DNA of 64,000 bases from Verticillium longisporum (GCA_019188255.1 JAETXT010000002.1:1736001-1800000); one strand, 5' to 3'; shown: positions 21,615 through 34,028, counted from the stretch's first letter. Numbers and translations are program-made. Notes: generated from the letters alone by a model not told the origin.

Positions 21615-24600
21615 GTTTCCTTTCCTGACGCTCTTGGTATTTCTGCCACCTCACGGTCACCACGGCGAACAGAGAGTTCTGCACTCCACAACGCAGAGCC
21701 CAATGCCCTGGCAGTCAGGGACCGGGGCGTCAAATGGAAGAGAGATGGGCAGAGCAGGGGCGTCGAATAGGGATAGGGCAATGACGATCGTCAACGGTTT
21801 GGGACTCCCTGGTCTGCCTTTTCGACGGCGTCCTGGCACTTGGCTGTCAAACGAGCAGGATCGAGTCAGTCGACGGGCAAGACAGTCTCGTCGGGATAGC
21901 GATGACGACGACGGTGACTGGCGGGAGGAGGGTGGGATGAAGCGGCCCTTGCCTTTGAAAAAAAGCTTCAAAAAGGGGGACCATGTGTTTAATACAGTTC
22001 GGATGCAACAGCGAGCAGAGCGAGCCGACGTGCGGCCAAAGGTATGTACGTTCTTAGCCTTCTGCTGACCAGCCAGTGTTCGACACATCATGCATGTCTT
22101 GGTGATGCCGACCCAGCTCCGTGTTCCCAATGCAGCAAGGGTCATCCCGATGCTTCTTGGGCTTCATTCTTCATTTCTGCACTTTGTCCTCTGGTTCGTG
22201 GCCCGACTTTTGTGGTGTTGGCATGTTCAGCTTCCAGCAGGACAACAACCCCCTGAGTGTATGTACAACACCCTTTTCAACCACTGACATCGGCATCCCA
22301 CCAATGCCGCGCCGCGCCAACCCACCCTTCTGGCGCCGTGCCCGTTCCTGACATTCGCTAGCTCCAGGTCCCAAGCTCTGTCGACTGGCTCTAACTGCAT
22401 ATGGCCGAGAGCTATGGGGTCCTTTGGGGGGCCCTGCCACCACGCGGGGGCCACGAACTGGCTCGTGGCTCGCAGGGCAAGCCAACAGCCTGGGCCCGAA
22501 GCTGTGCTGTGCGTCGTTGTGCGACCCGGCTACGGCCCCTAATCTATCTGGGACGACCCTTGCACAAGAAAGGTTTGCTGAGGAAACTTTGGTGTATAGC
22601 TTCACTGTCGACATGGTCCGATTATCGCCGTCTTCAAACATAAAGGGCGGCGACTCATTACCACGTCGTTGATTTAGCTCGAAGCTATTGAGCGTTTGGC
22701 ACTTACAAAGCACCCTGATCGTCGCGCTGATCACCGCGTCGAAGCACCGGCGCGTACAACTTTCTCTGAAGGCCCCCGGCACCTGCACACGAGAGACAGG
22801 CGACCGCATTACGGTTGCCACTCCTATTGCAACGCTGTGCACCAGGGCGTCCACGGTTGTGCGGTGACCCGTCCTTCGGCTTCCAAGCCAGGCCTGCTTG
22901 CTCGGCCATCCCCTGTCCTCTGGCGGCTTAGTAGCACAAATATAGATGATACGCCGATGGCGAGGCCCCAAGGTCCACTTCACCAACTGGGAGATTCCAC
23001 TCTGCTACGACTTGTTCATCTTCGCGAGATTCTCCGGCGGTCATATCGCGATAAATCCTCGCCAACATGATCTCAAACCCCAGCGACGTCAATCTCACTC
23101 AGCTGGTTGACGGTAAATTGATCATGGGGTGCATCTCAGTGCACAGCCAGCCCAGCCCACGAACACCGTCCATCCACTACCCTGCGTAATCGAAGGGGAC
23201 CCTCCTCATAAGCGGCGGGTCCGGCTCCGCGAGCCTTCGAGTCCAGACCACCATGTTGTTGATGATGTGACGAGACACGTTGTGATTGATCGATAAAGAG
23301 CCGCCTGGCCGGATACCATGGTCCAGTCGTCAGCACCAAAATCTGCACCTCAAATCTGTTGCATAGTACGCCCTTGACTTCAGCTCCCGTGGCTTCTCTG
23401 TGGCGGACCTGCACCTCCCGTCACATCTTTCGACGCCTGGGCTGCCAGCTCAAGCTGGGCCCCTGGTGGACAGTTGTAGGAGGAATCACTCGGCGTGTCC
23501 GGGCTGCCATGAGACCTGACCCTGTCGGCTGCGCATGCAGCAGAGCGGACGAGGCATTACAATCGCACCATGTGGCTTGCGCAGCTGGATCAGTTTGATC
23601 GTGAGAGATCCGTTCCGCCAGCCGAAAGGCTAGTTCCGACGTTCTCTAGCGAGCTTCTCAAGAATCGAGCAACGGGAAGTCTATCTTGTCGAGTTCCCCT
23701 CTTATGCTGTCCCGACCCGCCGCCACAATCCCGACATCGGGCTCCTTCCATTCCCAGCCATCACTTCGTCGTCGTCGGGCGTGTTCGGCGGGCTAGACTC
23801 TCGGAAAAGCCTCTGTAGCCCGCGAACCCTGAGGGGGTAGACTAACAGGGTCATGTGATAAGCCGTGGCAGGACCGGGACCCGCTCTCGGCGCAGAGGAG
23901 CAAACAACTTACATCACCAAGGAATGTTGGGAGGAATGTGTGTGGTTTGGAACGGTGAAGAGGCGGAGACAGCCTCGCGTGCATAGGTACTGACGATGCC
24001 CCCCTGAGCGCACGCCACCAAGACAAGGCTAAGGACTCTTTGAGCGGAAGCTGCAGCTCATGAGACAGATCCATGGCTTCGGGACCGAATTGAAGACGTT
24101 TTCTTCGCTTTCGTTGCGAGCAGCTCGAGAAGATGGTGTGCTGGGTTTCCAGCTACTTGGGTCTTGGGAGAAGAAGCTGGCTGCTGCGCCGATCTCTTGC
24201 TTGATTGAAAGGCTGTCGACACAGGGGCAACACGACACGTTTAAGCATACATGGACAAGTGCTGACCCAGGACCGGGACATGTCCCGCCAGCGTGGTCGC
24301 CTCGTCAGGCGATCGTCCAGAAAAGCACGAGGTGACATGGCGGTGATCTGGCATCAGGAAACAAGGGTACATGGGGCTCGCTGGTCTGTCGGGTCTCGAT
24401 GCAGAGTGACAGTCTCCCTCCTGCATGTGTGTGTGTATCTATACCGCCGGATCTATGCTGTATATCGCCGACGATGATTACTTCGAGAAACGATCATCGC
24501 CGCCTGGTCGTGCACTGTTCATGGGGAGGCCATGTCCATGGTGTGCTGCTACTGTTTGACCATTTTTTGACTTTCCGTCGAGATGTGGTGGACACTCGAT

Positions 24601-25104
24601 ATCCGAGCAGGTTGTCTTGACTTGTAGTAAGCGAGGAATAGCAACAGCACCCGGGGTATATGAAGACTTTCGATCCCGCTAAGGTACGGGATACATGGGC
24701 GGTTCTCGTCTAGTCGGCCACTCGACGATCGCATACCTCGTTCAAGATATGCGTAGGGCCGTGCCGTTTCGTAGCCGAAGTCGTTGCGCTCCGCTATATG
24801 TACCACCAGGCCTGTCCGTCCGGCACGCAAGTAGAACAGCACGCCGGAGAAACATCAAATCGCTGGCGCGTGGCCAAGGGCCCGGTGCCCGGGTCGAATA
24901 GAGGACAGGAGAACAGGCGCACGATATCACGGTCGTTGAATGCAAGTGAAGTTCTCAAAATGGCTTCATAGAAACGAGGTCCTGCCAAGACACCCAGCAG
25001 GCGAAAAGAAAACAGATGCGCAACGCCGTTTATATATACCCAGTGTTATACAAAAAGATGCATGTCTCCCAGTCTACGCACGTCCTTGTCCATGGGCCTG
25101 CGCA
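21615..25104. other. Long intergenic stretch, nothing recognised
   Basis: About 3.5 kb with only short frames lacking any family resemblance. It includes the promoter of the 922-residue gene (next to 21615) and the 3' region of the rhomboid gene. No RNA gene or repeat detected by eye. Confidence 0.4.
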
Positions 25105-26813
25105 CTACGCAGATCCGCCGCCCTTGTCGCCCGCCGACGTCGTCGTGACGCGCACGTCCCTGACGAGATCAACCCTCTTCATGTCCGACGCGGCGGAAGC
25201 AGAAGCGGGAGCAGCAGCGGCGCCGCCGTCCTGCTTCGCGCCCCTGGCGAGCGACGCGCCGAGGATGCCGACGGCCATGCCGGCCATGTGGGACATGAGG
25301 TCAATGGTCGTCTTGGGCCGCAGAAAGGCAAAGACGTGGACGCCGACGATGAGGCCGAGGAAGGCGAGGCCCTGGGGTCCCTCGAGGGGCGCCGGCGGGA
25401 AGCCGAGAATCTTGAAGTGGTCGAAGCGGTGGAGCCAAAAGTAGGCGCCGGCGAGACCGTAGACGGCGCCCGAGGCGCCGAGGGACGAGAACAGGAGGTG
25501 GCCGCGCAGGGTGAGCCAGTAGAGGCTGCCGAGGAAGCCGGCGGCGCCCGAGGCGACGTAGAGGGCGACGAGGTTAGCGCGGCCGACGTCGTCGTGGAGG
25601 AGGGTGCCGAGGACCCAGAGGGCGGCCATGTTGGGGAGGAAATGGGTCAGGAAGGAGCTGTGGCTGAAGGAGGCGAGGACGAGCGAGGCCGGGCGCGGCA
25701 GGCCGTGGACGAGGAGGAAGTAGCGGTTCATGAGGCGCCAGAGGGGCGGCACGCGCCAGGCGAGGAAGACGAGGGCGTTGATGGCGATGAGGGTGCCGAC
25801 GGTGGCGGTCGCCAGCGAGGCCTCGGGGAAGAGGCGGTCGTGCTGGGCCGGCGGCGTGTAGACGGCGGCGAAGCCGGCGAGGGCGGCCACGACGAGGACG
25901 ACGAGGGTCGTCGCCGGCAGCAGGCGCTCAAAGTGCGTCATCTCGGGGGCGCGTCGAGGTTGGACGTCGCGGCGTCGGACCACTTTTGCAGCTGCGGCGA
26001 GAGCGGGCGCGGTTGGCTGTCGGAGAGCTTGGCCAGGGGCCCCGGGTTCAGACGCTCGCGTTCGGCGCGCTCTTCGGCCTCGATGCGCTCGCGCTCCTCG
26101 CGCTTGGCGATGTTCCTGGCGCGAATGTTGTCGAAGACGCTGTCGCCGTATACCGAGTCGGACTTGCGACGCAGCGTCTGCTGTTGGTCTTTGGGCTGCT
26201 GCGCCGTCTGGGGCGCCGCACCCTCGCCGTCTGCCATGACCTCGCCGGCCGCCTCTTGCTCGAGCTCGCGCAGCTCGTCCTCGGCGCGGAGACCCTCGTT
26301 GAGAACTTCGTCAACGGGCACCATCTTCCGCAGATAGGCCATGGCCCTGAGCTTCTCGTCCTTGGTGAAAGAAAAGGTGTTGCCGCTGTAGGCCGGGTCT
26401 TTCAGGGTGCCCGCGACCCTGCGGCCGTGCAGTATCCTCAGCAGGCGGTTGGCGTTGACGCTCTTGGTCCTGGGTCCGAAGATCTTCTTCACCTCGGCCG
26501 ATGACAGCTCGGTCGTGCGAAACGGCAGGCCGTCCTTGTCGACATAGTCGTCAGGCAGGTCTTCGTAGCGATCAATGACGATGGTGCGGGTCGTCGCATA
26601 TGTCCTCGGACTGGGCCATTGGGTGTCCGCTATGCTACCGAAGCGCGGCAGCCTATGTGCAGTGCCGTCGAGGCAGCGTGTGTGTGTCGTCGTCGTCGAG
26701 GTGATGCATGTCGACAGGAGGCGTGTCGCGGCACGAGATGATGGCTGGCCGCAGACGGCGCGCAGGCCAAGCTGGAGGAGCGGCCTTTGGAGGAGACCGA
26801 ATGGGACGTTCAT
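25105..26813 (-). CDS. Rhomboid-family intramembrane serine protease, interrupted by a one-base frameshift
   Basis: Two overlapping minus-strand frames make one protein of about 570 residues. The N-terminal frame (26813 to about 25950) starts with a possible mitochondrial presequence (many Arg/Leu, no acids) and a soluble region rich in charged residues. The C-terminal frame (to 25105) has six or seven hydrophobic segments and the rhomboid signatures: HFLPNMAALWVLG, the catalytic serine in LGASGAVYGLAGAY, and the catalytic histidine in SHMAGMAVG. The frames meet at ...NLDAPP|EMTHFERLLP, where one extra C in the C5 run (plus-strand G5 at 25945-25949) would restore a single frame. Known rhomboids cleave transmembrane substrates within the bilayer; mitochondrial ones process inner-membrane proteins. 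The location here is inferred from the N-terminus. The break is either a base-calling error or a real inactivating mutation. The C-terminal tail is Ala/Ser-rich. Confidence 0.8.
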
Positions 26814-27274
26814 GGCTCACAATGGTGAGGCGGCATGTCAAGGCGCCGCGGCCGTCGTCAATATGGAGGTGGTGGTGGCGGAGGGGGAGTGGTTGTGATA
26901 CGTCACAGTGAGGATAGCGTCAACGGCGTCATGATTGATTTCTGCCAGTCGAACCATTCATGCTCAGGTCATTCCTGCTCAGGTAATGTACCTTACCGTA
27001 AGCTACCTTCGGTACCTGGTGAATCTTATCTTATCAGTCAGTGAAGCCCCACAGGAGCACCCCGCCATCGAGAAGCTCCATCGAGAGCTCCAGGCAGGCG
27101 GTCCCTTCGCAAGCCCCTGCCGACAGACATGCAACCTCCAATCGAAGGTACTTCCTTACCTTACTTACTTACTTACCTACCTACCCTGCCTTCCACTGCA
27201 TTCCTCCAGACAACAAGCATCTCGCCTCCTCCATCCCATACACGAACAACAGCACACAGCCGACAAACAGCACC
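26814..27274. promoter_or_regulatory. Divergent promoter region
   Basis: 460 bp separating the start of the rhomboid gene (minus) from the Tma17-like gene (plus). Contains short repeated words (TCATGCTCAGG / TCCTGCTCAGG at 26958-26981, CTTACTTACTTACC at 27163-27176). No site is assigned to a known factor. Confidence 0.45.
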
Positions 27275-28099
27275 ATGTCCCGCCCAACAACAACAGCAGA
27301 CACAACCCCCATCTCCCCCGCCCGCTTCGCCGCCGCCCTGCCGCCCCTCTCCCTGCCGACCCTCCACCTCAAGGTCCTCGAGATCCGCAACTCCATCGCC
27401 CACCTGCGCACCTCCAACATTGAGCTCCTGCCCTACGCCCTCGGCACCGAACCCGCCGGCGCCACCCCGGACCCGGACTGCGCCGACGCCATCCGCGAGA
27501 ACGAGGCCGTCATCCTGCGCATGGACGAGCGCATCGCCCTCATCCGCGCCGAGGTCGAGGACAGGGGGTGCAGCTGGCGCGAGTTCGAGGCCGTCGAGCC
27601 GGCCCGGCCGGGGACCACCACGGCCGTCACTGGTCATGCTGACGACGACGATGACGACGACGTCGCGCCCGTGACCAACGGCCTGCGCGACGCGAGGCTC
27701 GAGGAGGACAGCATCGCGGCGGGGACGCGGCATCCGGCGTGGAGCGACGGCACGTTTCAGACGGGGACCATTCGGGGGGGCGTTATCCGTTTTGATGACG
27801 ATGCTGCTCCCACCGCGTCTCCTGCTCCTACCACCTCTTCTGCTCCTGCTGCTTCTGCTCCTGCTGCTTCTGCTCCTGCTGCTTCTGCTCCTGCTGCTTC
27901 TGCTCCTGCTGCTTCTGCTCCTGCTGCTTCCGCTTCTTCCCCTGCAGCGCCTGCGGATGCCGGCAGCGTGCGCGCGGCAACGACGCAGACGGCAGCCCCT
28001 TCGGGAGGAGGACGCCTCGATGACGAGCAGCTCCGTCGTGCCGTGGAGGAGCGTATGCGGCAGCTGGACGACGATGACGACGGCGGCATGCATCTCTGA
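27275..28099 (+). CDS. Tma17/Adc17-like proteasome assembly chaperone (tentative)
   Basis: Single-exon 274-residue protein; start at 27275 in CACCATG context. Residues 25-110 show LHLKVLEIRNSIAHLRTSN ... AIRENEAVILRMDERI, which lines up with the yeast Tma17 pattern (EIENSINHLxxSN followed by VRENExVLxxxxER). Yeast Tma17/Adc17 aids pairing of Rpt6 and Rpt3 during assembly of the proteasome base; this role is transferred by similarity only. The rest is not conserved: two Asp runs, a stretch of (Ala-Pro-Ala-Ala-Ser) repeats encoded by six perfect 15-bp units at 27841-27930, and a C-terminal helix (LDDEQLRRAVEERMRQLDD). It is divergently transcribed from the rhomboid gene. The antisense frames through the repeat are shadows. 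Confidence 0.6.
   Translation: MSRPTTTADTTPISPARFAAALPPLSLPTLHLKVLEIRNSIAHLRTSNIELLPYALGTEPAGATPDPDCADAIRENEAVILRMDERIALIRAEVEDRGCSWREFEAVEPARPGTTTAVTGHADDDDDDDVAPVTNGLRDARLEEDSIAAGTRHPAWSDGTFQTGTIRGGVIRFDDDAAPTASPAPTTSSAPAASAPAASAPAASAPAASAPAASAPAASASSPAAPADAGSVRAATTQTAAPSGGGRLDDEQLRRAVEERMRQLDDDDDGGMHL
27841..27930. repeat. Six tandem 15-bp units (minisatellite in coding sequence)
   Basis: Unit TGCTCCTGCTGCTTC repeated six times without mismatch, giving a Ser-Ala-Pro-Ala-Ala repeat in the protein. Perfect identity suggests recent expansion. Confidence 0.9.
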
Positions 28100-28731
28100 T
28101 CTTCTACTTGATTCGCCGCGCGACAACAATAAAACACCACAGCAACGCTACGAACACTGTGGACGGCGAGGCCGAGGCTGCATTGGGAGGCGTTAGGGAC
28201 AGGCCAGGACAGGCCAGGACAGGCCATGGAAAAGAAAGCTGGTACTTCTCTCAGCGCAGCAGAAAAGCCTGCGTCTTGCCAACACTAGCGAGTCCAACAT
28301 GTACATCACCATGCTTGCCTGCTGCACTCCTCACTGCGAGTTGGACATGTAAAAGACTGCGGTCCGATGTGGTCAATTCAAAGGAAACGCCGACACTATC
28401 AAAGACCAAGACCGGCGATGAACTGCCAGCGCATACACCCCCCTGCCCCCCATTTTGTTGTGAAGAAGAAGAAAGAAAACGGCAGACCCCTGTCCCCTTT
28501 GAACGCCCAATATGCTTGCTAGTAGTATGAACCGCCCCTACGGCTTGGACGCCTTGATAACAGGTAGAATTGACCGAATGGGCCAGGGAAGTTGGGGAAA
28601 AAAAAAGTAAAAGAAAGCAACCCCTATACGCTATGCTCTCGAAAATGATGCATGACAAAGAAAGGGAACGGAATTTCATAGAGAAAGGGTGAGAACGGCC
28701 GCTCGGCCGAGGTGAGTCCCCAATCGTTGTC
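28100..28731. other. Convergent intergenic region with short tandem repeat
   Basis: Shared 3' region of two convergent genes. A 10-bp unit (ACAGGCCAGG) occurs nearly three times at 28199-28226. No gene seen. Confidence 0.5.
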
Positions 28732-30072
28732 CTAGAATCCAGCGGGGATGGCCTGGTTCTCGTCGTTCTTGCCGATCGTCGTCGACACGATGTATGCCTT
28801 GGCTGGCGCCGTCGGCGAAGAGGGCCGTGGTGTGATACTCTCCGCCCTCGTGTTCGTAGGCTTGGCCGCTAGCGCCGCTCTCGGTGTGCTGTTGCCGGTG
28901 CCTGAGCTGCGGATGGTGCCGAGTCTGGGCCGTGCCGCCACCCGCGTTGACCCTCGCGCGCGCAAGGAGTCTCGGCTCTGCCTCAAGGCATCCAAGTCCT
29001 CGTCGCCGCTCGACCCTTCCGCGTCCTGGTAGTTGGGCTGCCGGCGCGCATGTTTTCTCCGCTCGACGAGCTCGCTGTCGGTCGATGGCTCTGAGTACAT
29101 CTCCGATTCTAGTGAGAGGCTGCGGCTGCGCATGCTCCTGCCCCTGGTGGAGACCAATGTTTGCCTCGACCGAGAGCCGATGAGCGCGTCGATGAGTTCC
29201 GTTTCCGACGGCGTCTCTTGCTTGCGAAGCTTCTCCTGCAGGGCCTTTTCCCTGACGATGCGGCCTAGAGGGGTGTCCTCTGTCGTCACCGTCCTGCTGG
29301 CCTTGCTCGCCCTGCTGCCCCTGCTCGCGACGCTGCTCGAGCTCTTTGCCCTGCTGACAGGGACACGGCCTTCCATGAGCTTGGCGGTTGGTGGAGGTTG
29401 CAGCATCCACTGAAGCGCATTCTTGTGTGCGGGCGTGCTGCCGACGATTGGCGGGTGATACTCGTTTACAGGCGGGTTCTTGGGCGTAAAGTAGAAATCG
29501 CGGCGCTCCTCCTCGGTGACCTGCCTCTCCTTGCTCAGCTCGCCCTTGATCATGCGACCGGCCGAGTTTCCGGCCTTGACGATGTTATCCACCAACTTAT
29601 CGCCCATCTTGCTGAGCTCGCCGCCCCAGAGCTCCACGTCGTCTCGATGATATCTCGTCTTGTTCCAGCCAACGCCCGATATCCTGGTGCCGTCGTCTTC
29701 TGGTATGATCGTGGGACTGGTGCGGCCCGTTGTGCTGTGTTCGAGGTTGGAGCTGGTGGCCGTCAAGCTGGCGGACGTGCTGTCCCGACCGGCGCTCGTG
29801 CCGGCGCTGTTGAGACCTCGCTGGCTCGAGTTTTTGTTCCCCGTCTTCTTCGGGAGCTTGGGTCCGATATCAATCTCCTCTTGCCAATACGGGTTCGTGT
29901 TCCATGGTGATGGGTGGGCGTACAGGCCGGGCTGTTCCATCTCGAGCGTCGCCTTGTTCTCGCGATCTTTCTTGGCCTTTTGCTTGGCCCTGTACCGCCC
30001 CTTTGCATCATTGCATGGTGTGCAAGCCAGGTAGTAGAATATGACCGAACGAATGGCCACAGGGAGCGACAT
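28732..30072 (-). CDS. Conserved fungal protein of unknown function, 446 residues
   Basis: Single exon from 30072 to 28732. The first 60 residues have the look of a conserved region: a hydrophobic stretch with two Cys (VIFYYLACTPC), a basic segment (KGRYRAKQKAKKDRENK), then PGLYAHPSPWNTNPYWQEEI. I recall similar N-termini in uncharacterised Pezizomycotina proteins. A central segment (DDVELWGGELSKMGDKLVDN ... RRDFYFTPKNPPVNEYHPP) also looks conserved, while the Ser/Arg-rich second half does not. The N-terminal hydrophobic stretch may attach it to a membrane. No domain name can be given. Its 3' end faces the Tma17-like gene about 630 bp away. Confidence 0.7.
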   Translation of the reverse strand: MSLPVAIRSVIFYYLACTPCNDAKGRYRAKQKAKKDRENKATLEMEQPGLYAHPSPWNTNPYWQEEIDIGPKLPKKTGNKNSSQRGLNSAGTSAGRDSTSASLTATSSNLEHSTTGRTSPTIIPEDDGTRISGVGWNKTRYHRDDVELWGGELSKMGDKLVDNIVKAGNSAGRMIKGELSKERQVTEEERRDFYFTPKNPPVNEYHPPIVGSTPAHKNALQWMLQPPPTAKLMEGRVPVSRAKSSSSVASRGSRASKASRTVTTEDTPLGRIVREKALQEKLRKQETPSETELIDALIGSRSRQTLVSTRGRSMRSRSLSLESEMYSEPSTDSELVERRKHARRQPNYQDAEGSSGDEDLDALRQSRDSLRARGSTRVAARPRLGTIRSSGTGNSTPRAALAAKPTNTRAESITPRPSSPTAPAKAYIVSTTIGKNDENQAIPAGF

Positions 30073-33000
30073 TTCTGCGGCCTTGGGGTGTATGCGTCCT
30101 CCACTGGTTTCGTCGTGGGGGTGTCCGGGTCAAGCGTCAGGACAGCTGTAACGCGGCAGGGAGCATCGAGGGTCGGTATTGGCGTTGTGTAGAGAAGAGC
30201 GGTCCTATGTGCGCGCACCGGAAAGAGACCTGAAGGCGGCAGGTCATTGGGAAAGGGAATTGAGTGGGGTGGCGGGAGGTCAACCTCCAGAGGTTGGCCG
30301 TTGCGAAGCGCGGGTGAAGATGTAGGTGCCAGACCTAAATGTCCACCAACCTTGATCGCTTTGCACCTTGGTAGCACGCCTCGTTGCGTTCAAATGGTCA
30401 CCGAGTCCAAGACAGGTTCGAACGACGAGAGCAGGCGAGGAATTGAGATACGCGGCCCGTGTGAGAGACGGGAGTTTCAAGAGTGGTTGCTATTTAGGGG
30501 TTTTGCGGCGTGCGGCGCAATAGGCACCTGTAGTTGCAAAGGCCACAGAACCCTCCGCTTCTGCTTGCGTAAGGGTAGGTAAGAATACTGGACCGTACCG
30601 GGGGGCTCGGTCGGAGCGTTTTTGTGGTTGTGTGAGAAGTGAAAGAATGACAAAAAGGAGGGGGGTAGACGGAGAGTTTGTGGAGGGGATATTGGGGGTT
30701 GGTATGGCCGACGAGAGGTGTAGGCGTCGTTCCCAGCCTGTACCTGGAACAAACAGGTTCCAGGTTGAGAGGATGGGGGGAGCGAGGACGACGAGGTTAG
30801 AGGGATAAGACAATGAAGGAGGACCAGCTGGGGGAGGGGGGGGGGGCCCAAGGAGGGTGCAGATCGAGCCAGGGGTTGGCGTGGTATAGTGACGACGCCT
30901 GGGGCCATGCAAGTGGGGGGCGTAATTGGGTTGGGTTGCGGTGGGGACCTTCCGACAAAGGCAGCCGCTACAGACGCCCACGATGCTGTAAGTCGCCTTG
31001 TCGGTCCAGCAGGGTGCGGGAGGGGGTCTTCTCAGGGTTCTGGGGAAAGAACGAATGGATGCATCGAAGAGGGGGTCTTATTTTCTTTAGCGCGTGTCCC
31101 ACCTCGTTTCGGCGCTCGTTACTCTGCCACAGAGAGATTGCGTCCCCCTATCGTGGCCCCGCCTGATCGCTAACTAGTGCTTTGGCGTCCACCTCGATTA
31201 AAAGGTCGCGATGAAGTGCTGTACGAGGGGTACGAGGGATGGAAACGCATCCAGGCCAAGTGCCACTCAATCCGAACCCAGCTTTGCCAGGCCAACATGG
31301 CTTCATCGTTAGTCGTTCTGAGGCAATTGGATACGCCAGGCCTTTTTGGCGCGATGCGTACCCACCGTGACGTCGAGACAAGGTCAACAGCAAAGCACTC
31401 AAGCAGTTGATCATCGGCGGCCCGCTTGGTGTCCCCCTGCACTTGTGAGCCTGGATGTCTGTGTTTCGTCTGGAACGCCATCCGGCGATCATTGTGGTTC
31501 CCATGTCTTGAAGCGCCTCCAGTGTACCTTGCAAGACATCCACTTTTGCATGTTTGGTTCTGTGCCTGTTGAGAAGCATGTTCGCTTATCGTTCAAACGA
31601 AAGACTGGTGGTTTCGACTTGCTAGAAGTCTGCCAGAACTTTCATAGCGGTGGCTGCAGCTCCAGTGCACGGTTGATGTGATTGATACGAGCTCGGAGTC
31701 AGGTGATGAATGGCTGCGCTGGGCAATTTACACCTTCCAAGTGCGTCCACCGACAGATGGGTCCATTTCGCTGTCTGTTCCCGTCTCTCGTTGTGATCTT
31801 GAGCAGCTCATTGCGCAGTTGTGACCACAAGTCGTGTCAAATTGCAATCGACAGTCTATCAGACTTCAGGCGGCGATCGGCGGTCTCCAACTCACCCCTC
31901 CATATCAAAGGTGGACGAAGAGATGGACTCTGATGCGAGGCACATGGTTCAACCCCTCGCGACCTAACACCAATGATGCCTCTACCCTGAACGTTGACAG
32001 ATCCCTTGCCTTGAGCCAGCCAAGCATGTACGCAGATTGCCGTTGATGCATTGCCATGTTTGCCATTACCCAGCCTTCCGAACAAACACAAAAGCCCATT
32101 CTGAGCACCACCACTTGCCCTTCATTCGCAATTCACATGGACATGCAAATAGCACGGAAGGGGGTCGGGTCGAAAGGACGCGTGCTGGAATGGAGGGGTG
32201 CCTGTCGAACACACTCGCCGGGTAAATCACAAGCGCCCCCGAACCCTTGGGACCGACCTTCTCTTCAAACCGGCCGCCAACCCCCCTCCCCCGGTCTCTT
32301 TCCGAATCGAAAACCCCTCCATTCCCTTTCCAGTGCATTGCATCGCATCGCACCGCCGGAAGAACACGACATGGAGAGCGATATATTCACTCTTGACTTC
32401 CCTTTTTCAGCCCGCGTCGCCGCCACACCGGACACCGCCTTCACTGCACTAGGCCCGTCGCCTGGACCCGGTCACTTGAACCCAGGTCAATTGAATCCAG
32501 GTCACCCTTCCCTTCACAGCACGGTCCCGAATAGCACAACGCGCAGCACACCTTTTCATCCAAGGCGCATTGAAACGAATCGACCTCCTCCCCAGGGAGG
32601 ATCCTCGTCCCTCGTGGCATTCCCGTCAATGCAAGCAAGCTTCAGGCATCGAAACACATCATCACACTCAGCGTCACACATTCAGTATCTCACCTCCAGC
32701 CTCCCAGCATGTTTGCTGCAACGCTGACCGAGCCTATTTGAACCCCCCTCCAGCCCTTCCAGTTCTAGTCTTGTTCCTCTCCCCCCCCCCCTCCTTCCCC
32801 CGCCCCGTCAAGCAACCAAGTGAACTTAATCCCCCGCCGCCCACGAAACCGTCCTGACCCCTTCCGTCCGTCCATCCATCCCACTTTGCCATCCAAGAGC
32901 CAGTCAACCAAGCCAGTCGTAGAGGGCCAGCGAGGAAGGGAAGGAGAAAACCCACTCGGCACGCTTTTAGACCGCCTTGGCCCCAGACACCGTCTTCCCA

Positions 33001-33150
33001 AGTGCAGCAGCAAAACAAGAGCGCAAGGGAGAGAAAAACTTGGCCAGCGAGCAAGTTTGAGATCCTTCAGAACGCTCGCAAGCAATCATCACTTCTCTGC
33101 CAGCTACGTGCCGCGTTCTCGTCCAGCGCTCTCTCGTTTCGTCAACCAGG

Positions 33151-33170
33151 CACACACACACACACACACA
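33151..33170. repeat. (CA)10 microsatellite
   Basis: Ten uninterrupted CA dinucleotides in intergenic DNA. Confidence 0.95.
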
Positions 33171-33974
33171 TGCACCCCCCACCCCCATGATCGTGCCAAT
33201 GCAAGCCCCTCGACGGAGACAAACCCTCCCACGAGATGCAAGGGGCCAAGACCTGCACGACAGCATCCGTCCAACCAATTGTCATTCGTGATCCGTCATG
33301 GCGACCCCCCTCGACTCCTCGAGGAGCATCCCCCGCCCATCATCATCCGTCCTACCCTAGGCCTACCTACAGTAGGCACTCCGGTTACTGTACTGTAGTG
33401 GCCTGCTTTCCCCCCTGGCCTCATCTCGAGTGCGTGGGTTGCCATGGCCACCAACCAGCCCTGCTGCAGACAGAACAGAGGGCCGAACCCGCCACTCTGC
33501 ACGCTTGCACACACCCCTTCGGCGCGGATCGGGGGGCCTTCACTCGTCTGTGTGGCCGCCCGCCCGCCTGTACCCGTCCCGTGAGAGGTTGAGCGGGCGG
33601 TGAGTGCCAGGCTTTCGCCGCGGAGCCTTCAAAGTCCGGGGGGGGTGAGGTTACGTGGCCAAGGACGAAATGTTCCTGCTGGCACCACTTACAGCTGTCT
33701 TGGTTTTGTTGCGGGCCCTGCTCGTTCGTGCGAAACCGAATCAGCCAAAGAGGGACCCTTTTTGCGTGTGACCGAGATGGGAGGACTGCGGGCCCGGCTG
33801 ATTGATTCCCTCGTCCTCCAGCGGCTGTTGACTTGTCGACGGAGAACGTGATGGAGGGTGATTCCGTCATTGTGCGAATGTATCTACCTGCCCACGCGCA
33901 GAATGAATGTGCCGCCACTTTCTGGCTCGGTGGAAACGTGCTGGCGTCGTAGGTATGCGCGGCCCGCATGGGGC

Positions 33975-34000
33975 CTCTCTCTCTCTCTCTCTCTCTCTCT
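33975..34000. repeat. (CT)13 microsatellite
   Basis: Thirteen uninterrupted CT dinucleotides in intergenic DNA. Confidence 0.95.
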
Positions 34001-34028
34001 GTCGTCCTATCCAAGACCAAAGGAGCCG

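Noticed and set aside
22171..22986. 271-codon minus-strand frame
   Set aside because: No conserved motif, unusual composition, no plausible splice context; treated as chance.
27173..28129. 318-codon antisense frame across the Tma17-like gene
   Set aside because: Arg/Ser repeats mirror the sense minisatellite; the sense frame has the conserved motif.
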